Shown: positions 53,701 to 64,000 of the stretch, piece after piece
How positions within the stretch are numbered: the stretch's first letter is position 1
How the letters are laid out: every line of letters starts with the position of its first letter
Source: Corticium candelabrum
Lineage: Eukaryota; Porifera; Homoscleromorpha; Homosclerophorida; Plakinidae
Direction: 5' to 3'
NCBI RefSeq assembly: GCF_963422355.1
Contig: NC_085099.1
Span: 816,613 to 880,612 of the forward strand
Length of the DNA stretch: 64,000 nucleotides
The notes under the pieces: generated by a model
What the model was told of the DNA's origin: nothing
What the model saw: only the letters and a program-made list of their open reading frames with translations
The model's database searches: none
Position numbers and translations under genes: made by a program

Positions 53701-54324
53701 CTGCCAGTGGTGTAGTCTTCTATGTTGGACAGGTAGGAATATACGCTGTATTGTTATTGTTTGTGTTTGCTGTATTTACATCTGTTGCCATTGTAGCCAA
53801 ACAATTCGAGTAGTGGCAGATACCTGTACCTCGAGCTTTCCAACGGACAGGCAGTCGTCAAGTTTAATTTTGATGGTGGCGAACATGTCATATCTAGTCG
53901 GCTGCACCTTGGTGTGGGAAGGTGGCACACTGTAACAGTATCAAGGTAGAGAAAAAACATACACAATTTCTTTACTGTTGTGTTCTACAACTCTTTCTCT
54001 GTATAGGAGTGGCAGCGTAGTAGCACTAATTGTCGACGACGAGCAACGCATTGACATAGCACCACTGTCGGGCTCTCAAACTGTGTTGACACTGCCTAAC
54101 AACATGTTCTTGGGTAAGGAACAATCGAGTCACATGTTTGAAATGTGTTAACATATTCGTGTGTTTCAGGTGGTTTACCCTCACATACTCTACCCCTACC
54201 TGTTCAAGGCTTCATCGGTTGTATTCGCTCGGTCAATTTAGATGGCAGCATTGACCTAGCATTACGACTTCGGGCTGTATTTGGAGTTGATGTGATGGAA
54301 TGTTCTGCTGACGAACTTCGGTAG
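44709..54324 (+). CDS. secreted leishmanolysin (M8)-EGF-laminin G fusion protein, 2141 residues
   Basis: Twenty-seven exons: 44709-44780, 44857-44942, 45737-45767, 45831-45916, 45983-46091, 46164-46287, 46867-46918, 47064-47169, 47230-47436, 47501-47599, 47655-47731, 47806-47916, 48008-48137, 48198-48275, 48510-48570, 48636-48760, 48819-48899, 48978-49055, 49122-49213, 49279-52332, 52398-52837, 52899-53100, 53156-53593, 53657-53732, 53797-53945, 54007-54113 and 54170-54324. Every phase agrees; the total is 6426 bases. It has a signal peptide (LLLLLLTM), then an M8 peptidase domain to about residue 600 ([65 protein letters not shown]). About 25 EGF repeats follow, most in the single 3 kb exon and many with the D-x-(D/N)-E/D-C calcium-binding start. 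One EGF appears truncated (near 50830). Last are laminin-G, EGF, laminin-G and laminin-G. The zinc motif is H216-D-L-L-H220. No membrane helix or GPI signal is seen, so an extracellular-matrix protein is likely. Confidence 0.9.
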
Positions 54325-55966
54325 TTGACGGTTGTAGTGTACATGTAGCTGAGACTCGTTTATAACTGTAGGTGACATTGAGAACTAACTGGATGGTCGA
54401 GATACGGATTATTTTTATAGTATGTTCTCTGTGCATATAACATAAGGTAACGTTTCTACAAATTTTGCTGGTCGATTAGAAAGAGACTAGATGGCAATAC
54501 TTCTAGAATGTGAGCCTGGATCAGGCAATGTTTGATTGTAATATTAAAATACAGGCACGAGAGATCCGTTTTGAGAGTGTATTATGAATCATGCATGTGC
54601 TCTGTGGACACTGTGAGTGAACAACACGTGGGCATCAGATGCATGCAAACACGTGTCATGTAGACGTAACCTGCTGTAATGGTTAGGAATCAATAGATTT
54701 TCACAGCCGTATACACACACACGACTCTGGATTTTCACATAGTCTCGCGTAGCCAGACACTCTCCCCGCATACTCGGATGTACGCGGGAGGGTCTGGCTA
54801 CGCGAGACTCCTGTAGAACCCAGAGCCGTAGAGCCAGCCATATCTACAGGGTGCCCTACACCAGAGCCGTATATGGCAGTTGACAACGTTGTGATTCATT
54901 AGATCTACGATCTTTTGGAGACTGCTCATCAGTTGTTAATGACACTAAGTTAATTAAAAGTATGATATTGGAATTTGTAACTTGGTTGACATGTTATGTG
55001 AAATTTTAGAATGATCATTATTCTTGTAGGTGCACGACTGCTCTACTATTAAAACTTGACGCTATGAAAACTGACATCAGTTGACAGACAACGTTGATGA
55101 TCGAATCTAGGGTATGCTATAGGCTGTTGTCATGTGCAGCAGATTGACATGAAAACCTCACTTTTATGTCCTGCACGATTGCAATTTACCTTGCAGTTAA
55201 CTTACATTTGACTCAGTATGCCAAGTAAGTATTGCACATGTAATTGCATGGTAATGATTCACTGGTGATTGGTTTGCACTGAATCCATTTAGTTATAACA
55301 AATCTTTCGAGCACTGTATAATGGTTGTCATGCTAGCTATATTGCCCAGAGCAGAGCTGACTGCAACTGGGCACTTCCACATGTGGCGGATGGTGGAGTG
55401 GCCTTCAGATATGGAAGTTAGCTGCGATATAAGCAGGTTTCCTGTCGAATAAGCAGTCGGGGACCAACAGCGGTAGTGTTATCAGGGAGGAGGGATGCAC
55501 TGCTGTTTCACTTAAGTACTCCAAAATTTCAGTGACAGCATTACGACGTGGTGAGTACAAGCTGCCATTTCAAAAGCTTGTGCCATGCAATGTGTACTGT
55601 ATTAAATGGACATTGGCAGCCCTGTTTGTGCATGGCTAAAGGTCTGTGGTTTCAGACAGTTTATGAGTTTGGCTGATGAGGCGGACAATAGACTGTGGCT
55701 TCACTCTGTACTGTAGTCCAACGGCTCTGATGGCATAAAATACTGAGTAATCTGACATATTCAAATGGCAGTAATACAGACCTTTTGCTGGCAAATCACA
55801 TGCATCCAGGCGCATAGTTCTCTTGTTGCATCTCTTGCCCTAGAGATCTGTTTGTGCGTTCTGAACGAGAGAGTGGGTTTGGTCTCGCACTCCCCTTACT
55901 CACTATAATTTCTCTTACTCATAAGAGACATTGAAGAAGGAGTCATCACCGAAAGCGGTGGATATA

Positions 55967-55998
<32 letters not shown>

Positions 55999-56073
55999 GC
56001 TAGATGTAGTTTAGATGGTACTGCTAGTCCCCTATGGGACCTATAATATAATATATATGTTTATATATATATA

Positions 56074-56104
<31 letters not shown>

Positions 56105-58116
56105 TATTTAGTCAATTGCAAAGAGCAGGTAGTCAATCTTCTAGGAAGGCAACAGCATGTAGCCTTGTTTAGTTACTTAAAAATATACGAAATAATTTGA
56201 ATGGCGTTAGTTTCACATTCTATAGTTTGTCTTGTTGAGGTTAGAGTATAGATGGCCAGGAGGTGAGAAGTCGTACATCAAAGGGCGATGTCTTCTTGCA
56301 CATACGTCAATACCTACGTTTAGTGTATGTGGCGTGAATCTTACTAGACAGTTTACTTGAAGTTTTCTTAGCGCTTGCTTATTTTACTGCGTTCTTACTT
56401 GACTTTGCTAAATTCAGATTTGATCACGAGCACTTTTTCAGGCTTTGTGTAGTTCAGCCAACTCATCATTGTAGCTTTAGGTTCATGTTTCAGCTAAGAG
56501 TGAACGTTAAGAAGCAATGCAAACAGTGGGATTAGTCTAATACTGCCACTATTACGCACAGAACATGGTGGTGTAAATGGATGGCATAGAGTTGTCCAAA
56601 TGGATGGGGTTTGGGAGGAGCTAATTAAGCCCTCAAAGTCGGCCATTAGTAATGGCGGCCTGCTGACGCACTCCAGCATTACCATGCAGCTGCTTGTGCC
56701 TTGAAAACGTAAAGCTGCACCTTCTACTACTTGAGTTACATAGTGTATGTACACTCCCGATCCTTAAGACTAAAGCTAATTTGGCATAAACAGAATTTTG
56801 AGATGACTGTGTATGGCGGAATCTGAACAAAAGATCACAGCCAAAATCTTGCCTTCATCTCAAACCTTTTCCAAGTAGCGTCACTATATAGTTATCTTCT
56901 TACTGTTAACTTTGAAGCGCCTTTTAAAGTCAGTTGAGGCTTGATCCTGGCCGAGTTTTCGATCTCGATCAACCGTTTTAATGACGGAAGCAGCTAGACC
57001 TGCATGGGTATGAAAATAACGCTCTATAGCATGTTGAGGCCAACCTTTTAACACTAGGTTTTATCCAGTGCTCTTTTTGGTCTGTGAAGTCTACATCACA
57101 TTGTATTTCTGCAACCCGATTGTTGATCTTGTTGCATGTGTATAGATCGAGGCTTACTGCCATGACTCTGCACATTGTCCATATCGATATCCAGTGCAGT
57201 TCCTATGTAAAGAACCCTTGGTGTCAAAAAAAAGAACCTGGACAATTCTCACAATCCATTGTTGGAGAGCTTTAGCTCACCCATCACCTCAGTCTAGAGA
57301 TAAGATGTGTGGGTGTCTGTACATGTATATCCTGTGCATGCAGTCTGTGCATGTATCCTGTTCATGGGTGTAAAACGCGCATACGTGAGTTGCACATGAT
57401 GCCTACTGATTAGTTGGGAGGTCAATGAAAATGATGATGCAATGACTTTTGTAAAAGATCTGCAAACACCATGCAGCTCTGAACATGCAGTATGCTCCAA
57501 CATTAACTCAAGCACACCACAGGCAAACGTTTTCATTCAAGTCAAGTTTATAATTCTTGTGGACGGTTGTGTTTGATACGCGTGGCTGTAACAAAACTGC
57601 TGTGTTGTTAATTATAAATATGACGTAAATATAGGTATCATGCGTGGGTTAGGAGAACAATGGAGTCACACATGTCACGCATTACAACCCCATTTCTGCG
57701 CTAGACGCACTGTTTTTGCGCTGATTTCTGCAATATGCACTGCTTTGTGTGCAAAGTATAATTTCTTGCAGTTTTTGATAGAATAACTATTGCTTTGTCT
57801 CAACACAGGCTCATGCACATGGCACATGTATGCTTTTGTTAATTGTCACGTGCACGTGTGTGGTTGTCCTCCACGTGCTTAAATCATCTTCTGTTCACAT
57901 GTTGAGTTGTGTCTGATTGGTTGATGAAGTCTAATCACATCAAATGTCTCTTATATCTTTGTTCACCACCTTTTACTAGAACATTCTGCCCTCAGCTCTG
58001 CTGGTGTGTCGTGTCGTGAGATATTGCAAGGTAATATTTCAAAGTGAACGTTGGTCAAGCAAGCATTCACCTACTGTATCTATTTTGCTGCAGAACAGCA
58101 GAATTAACGGTGAAAT
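54325..58116. other. 3.8 kb intergenic region with AT repeats
   Basis: No supported gene. It contains a perfect-stem hairpin at 54741-54809, (TA)n tracts at about 55970-55998 and 56041-56107, and scattered short frames without motifs. The last few hundred bases are presumably the promoter of the Ig/pentapeptide gene. Confidence 0.6.
54741..54809. repeat. hairpin element with 18-base perfect inverted ends
   Basis: AGTCTCGCGTAGCCAGAC at 54741-54758 is exactly the reverse complement of GTCTGGCTACGCGAGACT at 54792-54809. The inner bases (CTCCCCGCATAC and GTACGCGGGAG) also pair imperfectly, giving a 69-base hairpin. Fifteen bases of the same end (TGGCTACGCGAGACT) recur at 27271-27285 upstream of PSMD5. 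This suggests a dispersed MITE-like element. Confidence 0.75.
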
Positions 58117-61100
58117 ATGAAAGTGCAAATCTGTTTTTTTCTGCTGAGCGTTCTATTGGGCTCAAATGCATTGCCAAGACTGCAACGAGACCTTGAATCT
58201 GCAAGAGGTAACTAAATAGAGATCTTAGTGGAAAGCATGCATGTGCATGCATGAGTGTGCAGTTGCATCACATTAGTCAAGAGGAAGCTGAAGTGTAAAA
58301 TTGTAATTAAATTATTCATTACATGTAGATTACATATTTCAATGATGTGCTCAAATCTAATTATTGTATCTGTACATTGTAGCTTCAGAGCTTCCAAAGC
58401 CAGAAGTTCAATTAATCCCACAAGCACAGGAACTTTCAGTTGGAGATTTAGCAGTGATAAAATGTACAACTCCTGCTGGTCTACCTGGACTAAAACGATT
58501 TTCTTGGTTTGGACCAAACGACCAGATTCTGAGATCTTCCTATCCTGACCTTATAGCTAAGGGTGACACTTTGATGATTCTTGCTGTATCACTTAAGGAT
58601 GCAGGGCGATACACTTGCAGAGTTAAAAGTTCTTTAGGGAAATTTTCAGCTGTTGCAACAATAGCTGTGTCTTCACCTCCCCCCTGTGAGGTTGCTCTGC
58701 CTCATATAGTCAAAAAGCCAGAAAACGTGACTGTTTATCTCAATGCAAGTGGACTGATTGAGGCTGCTCTCTGTACAAACTATTCCTTGTTGTTGAAGCC
58801 AAGCAATTTGCAGAAGGTTGCAAAGCATGCTGCCACTCACTACAGACTACGTCCACATCTTGCTGAACATCTCAATGCAATTCAAGTCTTGGATACTCTA
58901 AACATTATCAATGCAACTGCTTTGTTTGACAGCAAGATTTTAAGAAGTTTGTCTGAACTGCAGCAAGTAGTCAACAATTCTGACCTTTTAACGTTAGATT
59001 TCAACATCAATGTTGACTTGCTAGTCAATGCTTCAGATCTTCCCTTGCAGTCAGCAATCAATCGTTCTGCAGCTGTTGCTAATGCTGTCAAAGTATTGAA
59101 TGGCAGTCATAATCTTGGAGTCTTCTTGCCTGCACCTGCTACTTGTCCACAATATCAAGAGGTGTTTAATAACACCATCTACTTGCCATGTGAAACAAAA
59201 CCAGACCCCGAAACAGTAGTTAACGTTACCTTTTATCATAATGGTCTTCCTGTTGACAAAAGCGACCGACGATTCCAGTTCCATCGAGGTGGACTACTAG
59301 TACGAAATGTTTCCCCAACCCTTGCTGGAAACTACACGTGTGTCGCAGTCAAACGTTGTGCAAGCAGCTCGGTTTCCAGTTTTGTTAATGTGACTGGTAA
59401 GTTGGATATTGATCTCCTAATTATTTGATTTTTCATCTTATGTGATCTGTATCTTACTTAGCACTTTTGCCTTCTTCTGCTCCTGCTGTTGTCTCTGATC
59501 GTTACTTTACTGAGTCCGTGTTATATGATGAATATCCAGCTCTTCGGTTATCAAACATTTCTTCTGAAAACCTCACGTTTTCCAACTTCAGTTCACCATA
59601 TTTGGAGCTGAACAACTTGTTACCAATCAATCTAACATTTGTCAATGTCAGCATTGGTCGCATTCGTATTGCCAACAGCTCCCAACTGTCAAACGTTTCT
59701 TTTGTGAACAGCACAATTGGTCTACTGGAGCTGGTCAATTCTAGTGCAGCACAATTCTCTGTTGTCTCTGCCAATATCAGCTCTGGCTTGCTCTTGAATG
59801 TTTCACTCACAAATACCCTGTATCTCAATACAACATTTGTCAATTATAGCATGATCAATTATACTTCTATCAATCACACTTCAGTTAATGTTACTCAACT
59901 ACACGGTGCACTAATCAACCTGACATTTGTCAACTACACTGGAATCAATGTTACACAAGTCAATCTGACACATCTGAATGTGTCCTATGTGAATTCTACC
60001 TTCTACAACTATTCCATTGCAGAGTCTCGTTTGTCAAATGTCAGTCACATCAATGTGACAAGCTACCTATACAATCTAACCAATGTCACGTCAATCAATG
60101 CTTCCAGCATCAATGTGACAAACCTCAACTTCACAGCTTACAATCTGACTCTCATCAATGGGACTGAATATAATGTCTCGTATGTCAATTCGAGTGCCTA
60201 CCTGTACCTTGCAATCAATGCAACTCAGAATATGACCAGCCACACAAACTTTACCTTTGTCAATGTCAGCTGGATCAACGTGACTTCTCTAAATCACACA
60301 TCAATCAACGTGACACAACTGAACATCACAACAGAGAACTTGTATCTGCTAAACTACACTGCAGTCAATGTGACATTTGTCAACCTGACATCTCTGAATG
60401 TGTCCATTGTGAATTCCACATTCCATAATTACACTATCACAGAAGCTCAGCTGAAGAATGTTAGTTATATCAACACTACCACTTACCTGTATAATCTAAC
60501 TAATGTCACATCAATCAATGCTTCGAGCATCAATGTGACGAACCTCAACTTCACAGCTTACAATCTGACTCTCATCAATGGAACTGAATACAATGTCTCG
60601 TATGTCAATTCGAGTGCCTACCTGTACCTTGCAATCAATGCAACTCAGAATATGACCAGTCACACAAACTTTACCTTTGTCAATGTCAGCTGGATCAACG
60701 TGACTTCTCTAAATCACACATCAATCAACGTGACACAACTGAACATCACAACAGAGAACTTGTATCTGCTAAACTACACTGCAGTCAATGTGACATTTGT
60801 CAACCTGACATCTCTGAATGTGTCCATTGTGAATTCCACATTCCATAATTACACTATCACAGAAGCTCAGCTGAAGAATGTTAGTTATATCAACACTACC
60901 ACTTACCTGTATAATCTAACTAATGTCACATCCATCAATGCTTCCAGCATCAATGTGACGAACCTCAACTTCACAGCTTACAATCTGACTCTCATCAATG
61001 GAACTGAATACAATGTCTCGTATGTCAATTCGAGTGCCTACCTGTACCTTGCAATCAATGCAACTCAGAATATGACCAGTCACACAAACTTTACCTTTGT

Positions 61101-64000
61101 CAATGTCAGCTGGATTAATGTCACTTCTCTAAATCACACATCAATCAATGTAACACTACTGAACATCACAACAGAGAACTTGTATCTGCTAAACTACACT
61201 GCAGTCAACGTCATTCAAGTCAACTTGACATCTCTAAATATCTCCATTGTGAACTCGACCTTGTACAACTATTCTATCGCAGAAGCTCAGCTGAAGAATG
61301 TTAGTTATATCAACACTACCACTTACCTGTATAATCTAACTAATGTCACATCCATCAATGCTTCCAGCATCAATGTGACGAACCTCAACTTCACAGCTTA
61401 CAATCTGACTCTCATCAATGGAACTGAATACAATGTCTCGTATGTCAATTCGAGTGCCTACCTGTACCTTGCAATCAATGCAACTCAGAATATGACCAGT
61501 CACACAAACTTTACCTTTGTCAATGTCAGTTGGATCAACGTGACTTCTCTAAATCACACATCAATCAACGTGACACAACTGAACATCACAACAGAGAACT
61601 TGTATCTGCTAAACTACACTGCAGTCAACGTGACATTTGTCAACCTGACATCTCTGAATGTGTCCATTGTGAATTCCACATTCCATAATTACACTATCAC
61701 AGAAGCTCAGCTGAAGAATGTTAGTTATATCAACACTACCACTTACCTGTATAATCTAACTAATGTCACATCCATCAATGCTTCCAGCATCAATGTGACA
61801 AACCTCAACTTCACAGCTTACAATCTGACTCTCATCAATGGAACTGAATACAATGTCTCGTATGTCAATTCGAGTGCCTACCTGTACCTTGCAATCAATG
61901 CAACTCAGAATATGACCAGTCACACAAACTTTACCTTTGTCAATGTCAGCTGGATCAACGTGACTTCTCTAAATCACACATCAATCAACGTGACACAACT
62001 GAACATCACAACAGAGAACTTGTATCTGCTAAACTACACTGCAGTCAATGTGACATTTGTCAACCTGACATCTCTGAATGTGTCCATTGTGAATTCCACA
62101 TTCCATAATTACACTATCACAGAAGCTCAGCTGAAGAATGTTAGTTATATCAACACTACCACTTACCTGTATAATCTAACTAATGTCACATCAATCAATG
62201 CTTCCAGCATCAATGTGACGAACCTCAACTTCACAGCTTACAATCTGACTCTCATCAATGGAACTGAATACAATGTCTCGTATGTCAATTCGAGTGCCTA
62301 CCTATACCTTGCAATCAATGCAACTCAGAATATGACCAGTCACACAAACTTTACCTTTGTCAATGTCAGCTGGATCAACGTGACTTCTCTAAATCACACA
62401 TCAATCAACGTGACACAACTGAACATCACAACAGAGAACTTGTATCTGCTAAACTACACTGCAGTCAATGTGACATTTGTCAACCTGACATCTCTGAATG
62501 TGTCCATTGTGAATTCCACATTCCATAATTACACTATCACAGAAGCTCAGCTGAAGAATGTTAGTTATATCAACACTACCACTTACCTGTATAATCTAAC
62601 TAATGTCACATCAATCAATGCTTCCAGCATCAATGTGACGAACCTCAACTTCACAGCTTACAATCTGACTCTCATCAATGGAACTGAATACAATGTCTCG
62701 TATGTCAATTCGAGTGCCTACCTATACCTTGCAATCAATGCAACTCAGAATATGACCAGTCACACAAACTTTACCTTTGTCAATGTCAGCTGGATCAACG
62801 TGACTTCTCTAAATCACACATCAATCAACGTGACACAACTGAACATCACAACAGAGAACTTGTATCTGCTAAACTACACTGCAGTCAATGTGACATTTGT
62901 CAACCTGACATCTCTGAATGTGTCCATTGTGAATTCCACATTCCATAATTACACTATCACAGAAGCTCAGCTGAAGAATGTTAGTTATATCAACACTACC
63001 ACTTACCTGTATAATCTAACTAATGTCACATCAATCAATGCTTCCAGCATCAATGTGACGAACCTCAACTTCACAGCTTACAATCTGACTCTCATCAATG
63101 GAACTGAATACAATGTCTCGTATGTCAATTCGAGTGCCTACCTATACCTTGCAATCAATGCAACTCAGAATATGACCAGTCACACAAACTTTACCTTTGT
63201 CAATGTCAGCTGGATCAACGTGACTTCTCTAAATCACACATCAATCAACGTGACACAACTGAACATCACAACAGAGAACTTGTATCTGCTAAACTACACT
63301 GCAGTCAATGTGACATTTGTCAACCTGACATCTCTGAATGTGTCCATTGTGAATTCCACATTCCATAATTACACTATCACAGAAGCTCAGCTGAAGAATG
63401 TTAGTTATATCAACACTACCACTTACCTGTATAATCTAACTAATGTCACATCCATCAATGCTTCCAGCATCAATGTGACAAACCTCAACTTCACAGCTTA
63501 CAATCTGACTCTCATCAATGGAACTGAATACAATGTCTCGTATGTCAATTCGAGTGCCTACCTGTACCTTGCAATCAATGCAACTCAGAATATGACCAGT
63601 CACACAAACTTTACCTTTGTCAATGTCAGCTGGATCAACGTGACTTCTCTAAATCACACATCAATCAACGTGACACAACTGAACATCACAACAGAGAACT
63701 TGTATCTGCTAAACTACACTGCAGTCAATGTGACATTTGTCAACCTGACATCTCTGAATGTGTCCATTGTGAATTCCACATTCCATAATTACACTATCAC
63801 AGAAGCTCAGCTGAAGAATGTTAGTTATATCAACACTACCACTTACCTGTATAATCTAACTAATGTCACATCCATCAATGCTTCCAGCATCAATGTGACG
63901 AACCTCAACTTCACAGCTTACAATCTGACTCTCATCAATGGAACTGAATACAATGTCTCGTATGTCAATTCGAGTGCCTACCTGTACCTTGCAATCAATG
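58117..64000 (+). CDS. secreted Ig plus N-glycosylated pentapeptide-repeat protein (runs off the window)
   Basis: I know no named family for the whole protein. Exons 58117-58207, 58383-59396 and 59462 to beyond 64000; about 1880 residues are visible and no stop is reached. A signal peptide (CFFLLSVLLGSNALP) is followed by an I-set Ig domain (VIKC...FSWFG...DAGRYTCRV). Next come a ~140-residue helical, Asn-glycosylatable spacer and a second Ig domain (YLPCETKPD...LAGNYTCVAV). From about residue 385 the chain is almost all pentapeptides of the form [ILV]-N-x-[ST]-x (INVTS, LNHTS, INVTQ). Almost every one is an N-glycosylation sequon. The register resembles pentapeptide-repeat beta-helices. From 60121 a 140-residue unit repeats every 420 bases with few changes. 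The product should be an extended, very heavily glycosylated extracellular rod; this is inferred. Confidence 0.85.
59701..64000 (+). repeat. 420-base coding tandem repeat (one divergent and nine similar units, tenth cut by the window)
   Basis: Units start at 60121, 60541, 60961, 61381, 61801, 62221, 62641, 63061 and 63481, with a tenth begun at 63901. The preceding 59701-60120 is a diverged version. All units are exactly 420 bases, so the frame is never disturbed. Most differ by only a few synonymous-looking changes. The unit at 60961-61380 is clearly different between about 61111 and 61282. Each unit encodes 28 pentapeptides with 25 N-x-S/T sequons. Copy number may be wrong if the assembly collapsed or expanded the array. 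Confidence 0.93.

Overview
The window is nuclear DNA of an animal. Genes are split by many short GT-AG introns (mostly about 45-100 bases). The families are animal ones: a JIP3/JIP4 scaffold, PSMD5, MEI4, a VIT/VWA pair, and EGF/laminin-G and Ig extracellular proteins. Proteins are recognisable but far from vertebrate versions, and the base composition is moderately AT-rich with many (GT)n arrays. A sponge or another early-branching marine invertebrate fits best; this is an inference and the species cannot be read from the sequence.

Left third. An unrecognised six-exon gene (minus) has a roughly 1.2 kb punctuated (GT)n array in an intron and lies head-to-head with an Amt-type ammonium transporter (plus). 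The transporter converges on a JIP3/JIP4 (SPAG9/MAPK8IP3) homologue (minus, 21 exons). Next is a type I membrane protein of the family known in plants as DUF7906 (minus), head-to-head with a 144-residue membrane-anchored orphan (plus).

Middle. GATB (mitochondrial Glu-tRNA amidotransferase subunit B, minus) is head-to-head with MEI4 (meiotic double-strand-break factor, plus), which converges on single-exon PSMD5 (minus). A recent tandem duplication of a VIT/VWA protein (VWA5A-like, minus) follows, then a tiny putative gene, a LINE fragment, a broken MULE-type transposase gene with introns, and two mitochondrial ribosomal protein genes head-to-head: MRPS18A-like (minus) and MRPL16 (plus).

Right. 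After an intergenic stretch lies a 27-exon plus-strand gene for a 2141-residue secreted protein. It joins a leishmanolysin (M8) metallopeptidase domain to about 25 EGF repeats and three laminin-G domains, and its zinc motif reads HDLLH instead of HExxH. The last 6 kb start a second secreted protein: two Ig domains, then a huge array of N-glycosylation sequons in pentapeptide register. A 140-residue (420-base) unit is repeated at least nine times and runs off the window. It is the most unusual object here and looks like a heavily glycosylated pentapeptide beta-helix.

Exon models were built by hand from splice signals and frame continuity. In all multi-exon models the exon phases add up, but none has transcript support.
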